From NCBI GenBank assembly GCA_007449985.2, contig VIIQ02000562.1, positions 186,001 to 250,000 of the forward strand: a stretch of DNA of 64,000 nucleotides, given 5' to 3'. Below, one piece after another: positions 9,866 to 22,514 of the stretch. The notes under the pieces were generated by a model. The model saw only the letters and a program-made list of their open reading frames with translations, made no database searches and had not been told where the DNA came from. Position 1 is the stretch's first letter. Every line of letters begins with the position of its first letter. The stretch is from Desmodesmus armatus (Eukaryota > Chlorophyta > Chlorophyceae > Sphaeropleales > Scenedesmaceae). The translations under genes and the position numbers were made by a program.

Positions 9866-11641
9866 ATGCAGCCGCAATACGTGGGCAGGTCTCTGATAAA
9901 TAACCTATGCAGGGCATCCCAAGCCTTCGCACAGGCAGCCAACTGGAGTGTCACAGCAGCTACACCACCATCTGCTGCCAGCTACAGCAGCAGCAGCGGC
10001 ACCCCCTTGCGCTGGGTGTTCCTTGGCCCACCAGGCGTGGGCAAAGGCACGTACGCCAGCCGCATCGCAGCAGCACTTAATGTGGCGCATATAGCAGCCG
10101 GTGACCTGGTGCGGGCAGAGATAAAGAGCGGCTCCACCCTGGGTCAGCAGATGCAGGCCATTGTCAGCAAAGGGCAGCTGCTACCTGATGAAGTCATTAT
10201 CGAGGTAAGACGGCCTGCTGCTTGGTGGGGTGGTGGTTGTGGCAGGCAGTAGTGATCATAGCTCCAGGATGGCTTCAATAAGGGTCTGACCCTGGCCTGT
10301 GGGGTTGGTGATGGTGTCCAGGTGTTGTTTGTGCCTGGGTGAAGGAACCATGGATCCAGTCGCTTCATTTGCTGGTTGATACACCGCACAGCCTGCTTCC
10401 CAGATGAGACAGGACGCAAGTTAGGGCAGGTGCCACATTGTGGACAGGACAGCTCCTAGGTAGAGGCAGGTATTTGCTGGCACCTGTGCCAACCTTGGGG
10501 CTGGGTGTGTGGGCTACTGCTGCAGCTGCCTGAGCTACCTATTGGTGGGTCCGCAAGCTTGCCGGTATGCAGAGGGGCTAGGAACCCCAGGATGCGCTCA
10601 TATCCTGTCTGCGCTGCCCTGCCTGTCACGTGATGCAGGTGTTGCACCACAGGCTGCAGCAGGGTGCTGCTGCCGGCGAGGGAGGCTTCATCCTGGATGG
10701 CTTTCCAAGGTACATGGAAGAAACACGCTCAGTAACAGTGACCAGTCGCAAGGGGCTGCAGGGGCTAGCAAAGCAGCACCTGTGCCGTGTTGTGCAGGGG
10801 GTCAGGGACACCAGCAGCGCACCAAGTTGAGTGTTGGCTTGCAGCATGTGCCATCAAGAGCCAAGCCTAGTTCTGAGAGGTGGTCCACGCTCTGTGTGAT
10901 CGACCATCTGCATATTAATAGTGCTGTGTGTTGTTGGCTGTGTCGTGCACCCCCAGGACTGTGCCCCAGGCTGAGCAGCTGTCCCGTGTGACTGACATCC
11001 AGCTGGCGCTCAACCTGTCGCTGCGGCATGAGGTGTTGGTGGAGAAGTGCTGTGGGCGCCGCATCTGCGCACACTGCGGCAAGAACTACAACATTGCTGA
11101 CATATACCTGCCTGCAGACGGAGACAGGTGGGTAGTGGTGCTGGGTGCAGGGGTGGGTCTGGTAGGTGGGCAGGGATTGTGTTGAAAGGGCCGGTAGCCG
11201 CTGTAGGGGCACACATGTGATAGAGGAGCCACAATCAGCAAACACCACAACAATACTGAACGCTGTGAGTGTTTGTGGGTGCCCCGGCAGCTGTCCTGAG
11301 CTACACCGGTGTGCTCTGCTGTGCTGTGCTGTGCTGTGCTGTGCAGGCCTGAAATCATCATGCCCCCACTGTCCCCACCAGCCGAGTGTGCACCCCACTT
11401 GGAGGTGCGTGAGGACGACACCCCAGAGGTGGTGGAGAGGCGGCTGCAGGTCTACAACGCAGCAGCAGCACCAGTAGAGCAGTACTACAGGGAGGCAGGA
11501 GTGCTGCTGGACTTTGAGATCACTGGCGGCATTCCTGAGACCACCCCACGGCTGATGGCTGCATTGGATCCGTTCATCAATCAGGCTGCTGCTGGTGAGG
11601 GCAGCAGGGATGAGGTGCAGCCGAAGGAGGCAGCAGCATAA
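9866..11641 (+). CDS. Adenylate kinase, organelle-type (4 exons)
   Basis: Exons 9866-10204, 10639-10709, 10957-11127 and 11347-11641 join in frame to 291 residues. All introns are GT..AG. The protein converts ATP + AMP to 2 ADP. Visible motifs: P-loop GPPGVGKGTYASRIA (near residue 54), AMP-binding HIAAGDLVRAEI, the FILDGFPR motif across exons 2-3, LID region CGRRICAHCGKNYN, then REDDTPEVVERRL and the YY C-terminal helix. The LID keeps a CxxC pair and one later Cys, a partial zinc site. About 50 Ser/Ala-rich residues precede the P-loop, suggesting a plastid or mitochondrial transit peptide, and the C-terminal half resembles plant organellar adenylate kinases. Introns 1-3 are 434, 247 and 219 bases; intron 3 holds a GTGCT-type repeat before its acceptor. 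Confidence 0.93.
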
Positions 11642-12293
11642 GCTGGTGGGGGTTTCTAGACGCAGACGTCTGGACGCAGCTGGGCTAAAGTGTCAGTGGA
11701 CCTGTTGTGAGCTGTCGCGAGTGGTGAGTGAGTGTGAGTTGAGGTGTGGGGCTGCCGCGGTTGTAGCAGCAGGGTGACATTGACACAGCTGCAGTGGTGT
11801 TATGTGTTGACACTGAGAGTGTATCGTGTGGGTTTTGAGTATCTCGTTGGACTGATTGAGCACTGGCTTTGCTTGGGACCACACTGGAAGCACTAGTACT
11901 TTTGGGTTGCTTGCTCCCGCAAAGGGCGTGCACCTCACTGCACAGGCACGGTTGTTCTGGGTGGCATTACAGCAGGGGTGATTACAGCAGGTTTCATTTG
12001 TTGAAAATTGGCCAGTATGCAAACCCATGGATGGACGTTGCAAGGCTTCGCTTGGCATCTCCACCACGCTCATTGGAGACTGAGACTTTCAGCAAATATC
12101 AACCACGTTCTATCGTGCTGCCACTGGAACGTGAAATCCACCGGCGCCCGAATCCAGCTGAGGCCGTGGGGTGATTCGAACTCAAGCTCCGCTCACGTCC
12201 GTGGATTTTCTTGTCGTGCTGGTTGATACACAAGCACACACGTGCATGTGGCCTCTGTGGTGGTATCAAACACACCCTCAAGCTTGAAACAGC
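11642..12293. other. Intergenic between adenylate kinase and PILS genes
   Basis: Contains the 3' UTR of the adenylate kinase gene and the upstream region of the PILS gene. I see no coding exon and no clear RNA gene. Confidence 0.4.
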
Positions 12294-15200
12294 ATGGAGG
12301 GAGGCTTTGCTGCCCATGTGGTCCAAGCTACACTGCCAGTGCTGAAGATATGTCTCCTTGGAGCAGTGGGAGCATGCCTGGCCCGAATGGTGAGGGGCGG
12401 TGATCCCCACAGCAGTGGTCACCAGTACCCCTGCTGCACCTGCAGTCGCCACCTGTGCCCAATGACAGTAAAGCAGTTCCTGTGGCACAAGTCAGGGTTT
12501 GTATTGCCTGTTTTGCAGGGCATCTTAGAGCAGCATGGTCGCAAGACACTGTCCAAGCTCATCTACTGCCTCTTCACACCAGCCCTCACGTTTGCCAAGT
12601 TGGCCCCCGTGCTCAGCGGACCACACCTCCTGCTGTGGCTACCGCTGGTGATCAACATGTTTGTCAGGTGTGCGCCAGCATGCGCACACCAGACCACTTG
12701 ATCAGCCATGCATGATGCTGTCCATGTGTGCTGCAGCTGCAGTTGTGGAGCAACTTCTGGTGCAGCAGTGTGGGCAGCAGCAGTGCCAATGTCTTCATCA
12801 AGAAAATGGCGAGCACACATTACGTCACCAGTCACAGCAGTATGTTGTAGCAACAAGTATGCAAAAGCCACACACACTGTGGCTCATGTCTCTGCTGGCC
12901 CTGCTGTGTGTGTCTGTGCTGCACAGTGTTGGTGCCGGGCTGTTGCTGGGTGTGTTGCTGCTGGTGGTGGTGAGGCCACCAGCAGCGCTGCGGAAGCATG
13001 TAGTGGTGGCAGCAGGGCTCGGCAACGCTGGTAACTTACCGCTGGTGTTGGTGGCAGCTCTGATCCGTGAGACTGGAGGGAAGCTGTTTGGTGGGGAGGT
13101 GAGTCAGCAGCTGCTGGACAGCAGCAGCAGGGGTGTCCACCAGTGCCAATTCAGCAGCCGCAGCAGCAAAGCGTTGCTGGGTCATTCTGGCAGTCGCACA
13201 AAGGTGGGGTTGCTTGCGGGATGGCCAGGCAGCAGCTGCATGCGGTATGGCAAGCATGCATCACAGTGGTACTTCATGAAGTCAGCAGCGTTGAACCCTG
13301 CTGTATGTACATGACCCTTGCGCTGCTGCTTCTGCAGGTCATGTCAGAGGACTTGGCTATTGCATATGTTGCCATGGGCATTTGGGCTGCCACCATCACA
13401 CATTTCACCATCGGTGTTGAGATGTTGAAGCTCACACCAGCAGAGCAGCAGCAGCAGCAGCAGCAGCAGCTGAACTTGCAGGCTGGGGGGCAGCAGTCAC
13501 TGGGTGGCCTTTTACCCCACAGTGCAGCTGACAACATGGGAGGCATGTATACCAGGCCTGTGGAGGACAGCAGCAGCGGCATGCATATAGCATCAGCAAC
13601 CAAGGCCGGCAGTGGTGATGATGCCTCAGCGGCGTGTGTTGTGGAATTGGGCGTGATCAAGCCTGCTGGCCACCAACAGCAGCACGAGCAGCCGCCTGGA
13701 CAGCCTTGGCCTGCCTCACCAGGGCGTGACAGCAAGAGTATACACAGAGCACACAGCAGCACCGACTGCCTTGTGCTGGCTACGCCTGTGGCTGCACTCA
13801 GCAGCAAAGGGGAGGGGTGCGTCGCCTGCGGGACCGACATGCCCTCTGCAGCAGCAGGAAGTGCAGCCTGGCAGTGTCCGCTTTGCGGTGCTCACAACCA
13901 AGGACTTGCGTTGCAGCAGCAGCAACACCAGCAGCAGACCTGGCAGCACAATCTGCATGACATGCCTGTGCAGGACATGCATGCACAGGAGCAGACACTG
14001 CTGCTGGGTGCTGGATCCCACAGCAGCGACGGTCACTGGCAGCAGCAAACTGCCGTGTCCACAAGCACAAGCAGAGGCGGCAGTAGCAGCGGCAGCAGCA
14101 GGGCCGGCAGCAGCAGATTGAGGCGTGTGTGGCAGCTTGTTGGGGGTGTGCTGGCCCAGTTGGCTAGCCCTCCCATGGTTGGTTGCATGCTGGCAGTGGT
14201 TGTGGGGCTGATTCGGCCGGTCAGGGACCAGCTGTTTGAGCCAGAGGGCAAGCTGCTGATGATACAGGTGTGCTGGTGTGGGGTTCGCCTTGCTGCTGTT
14301 TGGGCTGCTGGCTGGCGGCTATATGCTACATCACAGGAGCAGTGTTCAGTTGGCAATGCTCAGCAGTCGGTGCAATGTCTGTCTCGAGCAGAGGAGACAG
14401 TGCAGCGTGTGCCAGACTTGACCAGTGCTACATTTGCAGTTGTACTGGCGTACGGCCAGTAGTGTCAGGCTGCACCAAGTATGGCTTGCACAAGCACATG
14501 TAGCTTCACGTACACATGTTTATGATAGCCACCAAGTACAACGTGCAACTGACCGTGTGTCTCCTGCCCTTCGCTCCCTGTTGCAGGACTGCATCTCCAT
14601 GTTTGGTGACTGCTGTATCCCCTGCCTCCTGCTGATGTTGGGCGCAACACTGTCCAAGGGGCCGGGCAAGGCGTGCCCGCCGCTTCGTGTGGTGGTAGGC
14701 GTGGCAGCAGCCCGCCTGGTGGTTCTGCCCCTGCTGGGCACTGGTTGGCTGGTGCTGGCCAAGAAGCTAGGTAGGACGGTTGAACGGCTATACCGCAGTG
14801 TGTCTCCCTGAGGTCCAGGGACAGGTATAGGCGAGGGTGCAGGAAAATGATGGAGCTTGTGTGGCTTGGGCCCAGGCACGTTGTGACATGCCTTGCACCA
14901 CAATGCTTTTAGGGGCTTCTTCAAAGTTGTACAGTTTGCTTTCGCATGTGCACTACGCAGCAGAAGCAAGTGCAATTGTTGCATGGGTGTGGCATGTTCC
15001 TTGTAAGCTCCCAGATACTCACAGTAATGTGTGATGCTTTGCCTCACTGGTGCAGGGTGGTATCCAGCGCCTGACAAGATGTTCATCCTGGTCATGCTCA
15101 TACAGAATGCAGTGCCCACAGGTACGCCCTGTCGCTGCCAGCCGCTATGCTGCAAGTGCTGAGTGTGCTCCAGGTCCTGCCAGAATGCTGCAGCCCAGCC

Positions 15201-15558
15201 TTGCGCATGCCCCGCCATGCCATTGTGCTCAGTGCGCCAACTGCAGCTGGCAGAGTTTCATTCATGAGTGCTTAGAGCTGCTGCTATTGCTGGCTGCATG
15301 GTTGTGCGTGATTGTTTTTGTCACTCCTCCTCCTGACCCACTGCTGCATGTGTTGCACTGTGTGCTGCTGCCTCATGCTATGCTGACCCTGCAGCCCTGA
15401 ACGTGCACACCCTTGCCACCCTGCACAGCAACAAGGAGGCTGAGATGGGTGCCATGCTGTTCTGGCAGTACCTGGCGGCCTGCATTACTCTGCCGGCTGC
15501 GCTGTCATTCTTCCTGTGGCTGCTCAACACCCCAGTGATGAGCACCAATTTGCTATAA
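12294..15558 (+). CDS. PIN-LIKES (PILS) auxin efflux carrier family protein (7 exons)
   Basis: Exons 12294-12389, 12519-12667, 12927-13098, 13338-14267, 14587-14770, 15056-15121 and 15395-15558 give 586 residues exactly in frame. The family has two bundles of membrane helices around a cytosolic loop; in plants PILS proteins sit in the ER and affect intracellular auxin. Family signatures: GRKTLSKLIYCLFTPALTFAKLA in exon 2, GLGNAGNLPLVLVAALIRE in exon 3, YVAMGIWAATITHFTIGVEML at the start of exon 4, and MFGDCCIPCLLLMLGATL in exon 5. The terminal helices are in exon 7. The long central loop (most of exon 4) is rich in Gln/Ser and contains CVACG and, 16 residues later, CPLCG, which resembles a zinc ribbon. 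Transport substrate in algae is unknown. Confidence 0.9.
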
Positions 15559-17262
15559 GTTCCGCTCGCATGGTAGAAACTCTTATGGTTCCCATCGCTT
15601 TGGTGGCTCAAAGTGTGTATTGGTTATATCTGTGTTGTTGTTATCAGAACTGTCACATGTCATGCGAAGGCTGCGATAGCCTTTGTCAAACACGCAGCTG
15701 TACCATGTTGCACCAGCTGACCAGCAGATTGGTATTAAAACGCAATGAGTCGGAACCACTTGCCCTAGTGTGGTGTACCAACCCTGTGCAGCTGTGTGCA
15801 GCTTTGTGCCTGTGTCGCAGTAGGCATCAGTTCAACGGATCTATTGCTATGGATATATGCATTGCGCATTATTGAGCAGCTTGCATGCACTGCTTATCAT
15901 TTAGGCCCCTGCTGCCCATTATATTCCTGTGCAGCCCCTCTTGGCATGCTGTGGGGTGCCTGCTACTTGCCAAGTTGTGCCCTCTCAGCGGCAACTCTGC
16001 CTGACGCGGTTTGGTCCGCCTTGGCCAAGCAGAGGCCTATCAAACATAGCGTTTGATGTCTGGCTGTCATCCTGCACCTGTTTGCTGATTCATGCTGGGT
16101 GGGTTTTGGACACTGGCAGGCTCATTTGCTTTTGGCTGTCTGCTGCACTAGGCACTTTCTCATGTTTGCTGGAATACGCTTGGGCTCAGCATTGATGTGG
16201 TGGCATGATAGTGAGCTTTTTCAGGAGGTTGTATCCATTTGTGCTGAACATAGGTTGGGAGGAGATACAGCACCAAGAGTGGGTTTGGGCGATGTGGCAG
16301 AATGTAGGTCCTTGGCACACTCAACGTGTCACATTGTGTCGTCAAGCCCCCTTGGCCTGGCTCTGCCAAAGCTTGTGGTGTTCCTCTTTTGTGACAGTGT
16401 GCAGGGGATGCGGGTTTGTGTGGGTGAAGCTGTGACACAATGACATTGGCACTCAGTGCAAATGACTGTACTTACCCAGCTTGCAAGTCCCAGCATGTGG
16501 TGTGGGCCTCCTTGACTGGAGCACCGTACTTCAAGCAAAGTGTGTCAATGTGCTAAATCTTTCCTGCCAAAAATGGCTGGATTTGGTGTGTCTGTCACCT
16601 GGGTGCGGAGGCTGCAACACTGTGTTGAGCCTGCCAGGGTTGCAGTGCAGATCAAACAAGCAACTAGCAGCACTCCGGCAGTGGTGAGCTGTGACCGTTA
16701 GTGTCACCAACAATTGCACTGGCCTTTGCAAGCGACGAAGGATGCTGCACTGCTGCTTGTTTCACACCACCTGGTGGGGTACAGCGTCTGGCAGAACACA
16801 GCTGTGGCAGGCTTTTGAAGCAGATGGCTGGAGTAATTCCACGCACCCTGAGCTGTTGGGTGAGTGGTTTAATCGATTTCAAAAACCTCATGCGACCTTG
16901 GAAGCGGGCCTTCTGTGGGGCGTCTCGGCTGTGGCACGCAGTGCCTGCTGCACCTGGCTTCAGTGGTGCTCATCCTCGGCGAGACACATCGTCAATTTCA
17001 GGATTGCCTGTATGATACCTATCGCTTGAGATCGCAGAAGCTCAGCGTCTGCGGGGGTTACAAGGCCCATCATTCAGACACACTACTGGTGGCCACAGAT
17101 GGCCCAGAGTAGAAGCCTCAAGGCTGCTGCCCTCCTCAACAGGTAATTGCAGACATGCTTTAACGTTTGCAGCGGCAGGCAGGCCCCACCAGGGTGCACA
17201 CACAAAGCATTTCAGTAGTGTTGTAGCACCTTGCCCTGCTTGAAGCACCCAATCCCCATGCA
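15559..17262. other. Intergenic, 1.7 kb
   Basis: 3' UTR of the PILS gene, then sequence without a recognisable gene. The longest frames (for example 16691-17029) show no domain and no plausible splice partners. Confidence 0.4.
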
Positions 17263-20200
17263 TTGCACCCACCACCACGTCTGCAGGGTATCTTGACAGC
17301 ACGTGCTGTTTTGTACCTGTTGTGCAGGGCTGTTAGCCAAGGCACAGCGGAGCATAATGCACAGCAGATACCCTCGCTGCTGCTGCAGCCCTTCCGCAAG
17401 GCAGCAGCAGTGTTGGCCCAGCAGCAGCCATGCAGTGGCATACACACCCTGCCTCGCCTGAGGCTAATACAGCCGCTCAGATCACAGGCCCTGGGTGGGC
17501 GGCGTCACTTGCTGCCGATCAACTCCGGCAGCAGTAGCGCGCATCTGCTGCAGTGTGGAAGCAGCAGGCTGGGGTCATCGTCAGTGCAGCCTTGGAGAGC
17601 TTGGGTGCAGCAGCAGCTTGGTGGCAGCACTACACGCGCCACCGCCAGCAGCAGCAGGACGCTGCTGCGCAGCGCGTTCAGCACAGCAGCAGCAGTCGCT
17701 CCTGCTAGCTCCAGAGCAGCTGCTGACTCCGTGCTGTATGGCCTGCGCCTGCACAGCAGCAGTGCCCCAAGCTGGGGCACCGGTGTCAGCAGCTGGTTCA
17801 ACAACATGCCAGCAGCAGCAGCCTTCTGGGACAGCTGGACCCTATGGGTTGGGTCACAGGCTTCCTTCGTAATGGCAACACTGCTGAACTCACTCAACCT
17901 GGTGGGGAACAAGTTGCCAGTAGCGCTGGGGCTGCTGCTGGTCGACTGGGTGCACAACAGCCCGCTGCTGTGCGGCAGTAGAGCAGATGCGCTGCATGCA
18001 GGCCACCTGCCGGCTCAGCTGCCAGAGGGGGCTTCTACGCAGCCACTGGCAAAGCAGCCGCAAGCAGCAGTAGCAAGAGGAGCCTCTGGAGCAGTACGGC
18101 GGGCGCTGCCGCAACAGCGTGGCGTGAGCTGCTGGCGGGGCTGTCTGCTGGTGCGCGGCTGCTGTGGCTGGGCTGCATCTGGCTGCCTGCGCTGCTGTCG
18201 GCCCCAATGCTGAGCTGGCCTGGTGGCAGGGGCTGGTGGCTGGCGCTGATGACAGTCAGCTTGGAGGCATCAGGACCTGCATTTATCAAGTGGGGACAGG
18301 TGAGGCGGGGTTGGTTCGCTTGTTGGGTGGATGCATGCATGCTGAGTGCCGTGTGGAGCCCTGGCCACATCAGCGGAAAGGCAATGAATGTGATGAAGGC
18401 AGCTGGCAGCTGTTGATGTCTATTGTGAGCGATGCTGATGCCAGGTTGTCAGCTTTGTGCAAGTATTGGGCACCAGGCAATTATGCTTGTGGTCAAATTG
18501 TGACCGCTCCTGCTGTGTTGTTCCTGCTGTTGTCACTGTGTGCAGTGGGCCGCCACCCGGCATGACCTGTTTGCTCATGACGTGTGTGAGGCACTGGAGA
18601 GGCTGCACACGCAGGCACCAGCACACAGCTTCAGGTAGGACCAGCAGCCAACCGGGCAGCAGCTTGATCTGACACCCAGCCTGTCTCCGTTGGTGGATGC
18701 ATGCGTTGGTTGGGGATGACAGGAACGGAGCAGTATGTTGTAACACTGTTTCAGGCCTGCAGGTTGGGAGTCATGAAAGCAACAAGACGTCTTGGTGTCT
18801 GTATGCTTGCACGTGCCACCTGTCACTGCTGTTGCTGTTGAAGTTGGCTCAGTTGGTGCCTGTGCTGCTGCCTGTGTCTCTTCCTGTGCAGGTACACCTG
18901 CATGGCGCTGCACAAGTCCTTTGCTCTGCCTCCTGACCAGCTATTTGACTGGATTGAGGAGGTCCCCATTGCATGTGGCAGCATTGGTCAGGTGCACAGG
19001 GCGCAGCTGTCTGAGAAGGGAGCAGCGCTGGCCTGCGTTGACCCTGGAGAGGTGGTGGCGGTCAAGGTAGGTTGTCACTGCTGCCAGAGTGTGATGCTAT
19101 GTATGTCTGGGATATGTTCAGAAAACATAACAATTGGTTTATGTTTTCAAGGCAGCACTGCAATGCACTTGGGGTGGGGGGTTATTGTGCTGCACCCTGG
19201 AGAGGTGGTGCTGCTGGCCTTGCTCACTTGTAGCGTGTTCCTAGCTTGTCTTCCCATGCCATCCTGCAGGCGCTCAGCACAGCTTTTCTGGGGGGCCACA
19301 GCAGCACTGCTTGCCGCTCACTGATGCCTCCTGACATGTAAAGCGTACGTGCTGCTGCATAAATCGTCTGCTCTGCCCCTTTGGTGAGTAGCTTTGGAAG
19401 TACTGACACAAAGCTGAGCAGGGCTGCATGACTTGTGGCTTGTCCTGTGCTGCTGTCAGGTGCGGCACCCTGGTGTGAGTGAAGCTATCGAGCGTGACTT
19501 TGAGACCATGGTGTGGGTGGCGCATGTGGCAACGCAGCTGTTCCCCAGCATACGCAGCCTCAGGCTGGAGGACACACTCAAGCAGTTTGCAGCACCACTG
19601 CACGAACAGGTGGGTGTGGCTCAGCTGTCTGATCTGAAAATGTGTACTGCGTCGAGCTGTACTGCTACCTGTGAAGCACGCGGTGCATGGGAGGGGTTGA
19701 AGGACTAGTTGTAGAGGGCAGGTGGCATACGAAGCTGCGCTGTTGTGAGCAGCACAGCGGTGCTGCAGCTGCTTATGGTGCACATCCCAGCAGTAGCAGC
19801 ACCGGGATTGGTTGTGGGGAGCTAGTAAGCGCGGTGTGCGCGTGCACACTCACTATCTTGTGCACCGTCTGATCGCGCAGCAATCCGCAGATTCGCCCGC
19901 CATCTCCGCTCTGCACGCTTGCGACCTCCCACTTCACCTGTCTAACCACCATCGCCGCGCGCACCACCGTGCCATGCTGCTGTCCAGGTTGACTTGTCGC
20001 GTGAAGCCGCCAACCTGCAGCGCTTCAACACCAACTTCAGGCGCGCCAAGGGAGTCTCCTTCCCGCTGCCGCTGTACCCGCTGGTGTCACCAGATGTGCT
20101 GGTGGAGAGCTTTGAGGATGGCAAACACATCAGGTGCGCACTGGTAGGACATGCATGGAGAAGTGGCTGGCAGTTGGCATGCTGGCTGCTCACTGAATGT

Positions 20201-22032
20201 GATTGTGTGCTGGCCGCGCTGGTAGCCATGGCGACACATGTTGCGTGCTGCGCTGTGCGTCCTGCTTGGGTAAAACATGTGTGCGCATGGGCGCAGTTTC
20301 ATCTGCCTGAGCACTGTCTGGTTGCTGCTGCTTCTTTGTCTTTGTTTTTGTCGTGCAGTGCTTACATCAGCGGCGCTGCTGGTGGCGATCCTTACAGGGC
20401 GCGGCTAGCTGAGCTGGGCAGTGGCACTATGCTTCAGGTAAGGCAGGGGAGGCAGCAGGCAGGCAGCAGGCAGGAGTGCGCAGTGGCTTGTGCTTGGAGA
20501 CGTCAGCATGCTGTCCTGCGCAGTGATAAGGACGCAGCAGCAGCGCATGTTGTTGTAGGAGCATGCTTTCATCAACAAGCACCTACGCACTCTGCAGCTC
20601 CTGCTACGATACCGGAGTTTGGACACAAGCTTTGCTGCGCGCCTGCTGACACATCATGCGTCCTGCACTGCTGTGCTATATGCTGCTGCGCAGATGATGC
20701 TGGTGGACAACTTGATCCACAGCGACCTGCACCCAGGCAACATCCTGGTGCGCCTGGAGCAGCCGCACGGCCTGGTGGGGGTGGCGTACAAGGCGGTCAC
20801 CGCCTTGGCCAACCCTGAGGGCCTGCCTATGAAGGCGCTGGGCTCAGCACTGCAGCAACTGCGCTCACAGCAAGGCGGTGACAGCACCAGCAGCAGCGGC
20901 GCAACCTCAGGCAACAGCAGCAGTGCTGAGGTCGTGGCAGTGAAGGTCCTGCAGGATGCAGCCAGCACAGGGGCTGCTGCGCAGCAGCTGCAGGACACCG
21001 CAGGCGCAGGCGCAGCAAGCAGCAGTGCTAGCGGGGACCCGGGCAGCAGCAAGGGCAGAAGGGGGGTGTGGGCGCTGGTGACGCAGCTGCGCAGCGCCTG
21101 GTCAGCAGGAGGTCCTGCAGCGCTGCTGCAGGCCCTGCAGTCTCGCCTTACGGGTGTTGCAGCAGGCTGGCTGCAGCCGCACATCGTGCTGCTGGACGTA
21201 GGCATGGCCACTGAGTTGTCTCCTGAGGACCAGACCAACATGATTGGGCTGTTCAGGTGGGTGACAGGGGGGGGACCTATTGCGCAGTGGGGCTAGTGCA
21301 GTTTGATAATGCGCAGGCACACAGCACACAGCCTGCTTGGTTTTCAGGGGCACCGCGCATGCCTTTTCTAGGGTCCTGTGCACCTGTCCAGCACAAAACC
21401 ATCACGCTGTGTGCGCGCAAGTTGTCGTTGTCTTACTGCCAAGTGTTTGGCTGGCAAAGGAAGCGTGCAGCAGTGCTGACCTTTGTCTGTCTGTGCGCGC
21501 GCTGTGCTGCTGCTTGCGCAGGTCCTTTGCCGCGCTTGATGGGCGCAATGTTGCGCGCTGGACGCTGCGCTTCAGTGGGGCTGATCAGGCTTGCGAGGAC
21601 CCGCAGTCTTTCATAGCAGACATGGAAAGAACATTTGAGACTCTCAAGAAGACCATTGCAGCGCAGGAGGTAGCGCGCATGCGCTGGGAGCAGCAGCAGC
21701 AGGCGCAGAACCAGCAGGGCGGCAGCAGCAGTAGCAGCACTGTTAGTGGGCTGATAGAGATGCCTGAGCAGTTTGACAGCGGGGCAGAGGCGCTGTCAAC
21801 AGTGCTGGAGCTGGTGCGTGTGCATGGGGTGTCTCTGCCTGGCCATATAGCAGGCTGTGTAGTCACCACATTGATCTTGGAGGGGTGGAGCAACAAGCTG
21901 GCCCCTGAGCACAGCGTGCTGCACCAGGTGCAGAGCATGTTCAGCCCTGCGCTGCTGCCTTGGCGGTCCAGGATTGACTCTGTTGTGGATACAGTCATGG
22001 ACAGGAATGACACGGCACTGGCTATGACCTGA
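17263..22032 (+). CDS. ABC1/UbiB-family atypical kinase, ADCK2-like (8 or 9 exons)
   Basis: Exons 2-8 are 18546-18634, 18892-19066, 19460-19609, 19988-20133, 20359-20437, 20694-21256 and 21522-22032; they join to 570 residues in frame. Family motifs: KWGQ across exons 1-2, the ABC1 motif ACGSIGQVHRA, VAVK at the end of exon 3, VRHPGVSEAIERDF, catalytic HSDLHPGN in exon 7, and DVG replacing DFG. The VRHPG..IERDF and DVLVE blocks resemble ADCK2. ABC1 proteins act in mitochondria or plastids, in quinone and lipid metabolism. A 140-residue Ser/Gly/Ala insert separates HSDLHPGN from DVG. Exon 1 begins in a Ser/Arg/Ala-rich, transit-like region. Its start is unresolved, and the frame must change between about 17960 and 18002, by a tiny intron or an indel. 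Confidence 0.88.
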
Positions 22033-22394
22033 GCAGCAACTGACTGTTTGGGACACGCCTGACTGATTGTCAGTGCTTGTTGGGGTTGGTGCACGAGGAG
22101 CCGCAGTGCCCCCCCCCCCCCCCCAGTGGTGTGGTATGGGTGCATATCACAGGCTTGTTGTCAGGAGCAGTATGTAAATGAAGGTGTGGGTCACATGCAT
22201 AATGGCGTACTGCAGCCAGCTGTACTGTAGTGGGTGGTTGTCAGCAGTAGGGTAGTGTCTGCAGCAGCAAAGTAACCGCTTGTATCCACTCTGATGAATA
22301 TGAATGTATTCCCTGTGCAATGCAAGGACAGATGCTACAGAAGCAGTTTGGTGGGGTATGATGCAAACTTGGTGATCAGGAAATGCATATGTAT
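22033..22394. other. Intergenic before the KDZ element; C tract
   Basis: 3' region of the ABC1 kinase gene. A run of 16 C occupies 22109-22124. No gene seen. Confidence 0.5.
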
Positions 22395-22401
22395 GCCAAT
22401 C
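22395..22401. repeat. Left target-site duplication GCCAATC
   Basis: GCCAATC occurs here and again at 37053-37059, immediately outside the inverted repeats. Seven bases match; an eighth would mismatch. Confidence 0.7.
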
Positions 22402-22514
22402 GAGCTAAGTCACATGGTTACTTATTCCAGGATGAGGAACATGACCATGCCTGTATGTGGCACAGTGTCATGCCAAGAGTGGGAACCTCCTTGAAGCACA
22501 AAAAGAGGCTTGGA
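22402..22514 (+). repeat. Left terminal inverted repeat of the KDZ element
   Basis: Matches the reverse complement of 36941-37052. The outer 18 bases are perfect, then there are scattered substitutions and small length changes near 22490. Similarity stops on both sides after the shared GAGGCTTGGA. Confidence 0.75.

Noticed and set aside
12165..12215. TTCGAA-containing stretch resembling a tRNA T-arm
   Set aside because: No matching acceptor stem, anticodon arm or D-arm could be folded on either strand.
16691..17029. 112-codon frame between PILS and ABC1 kinase genes
   Set aside because: Overlapped by an equally long frame in another phase; neither has a recognisable motif.
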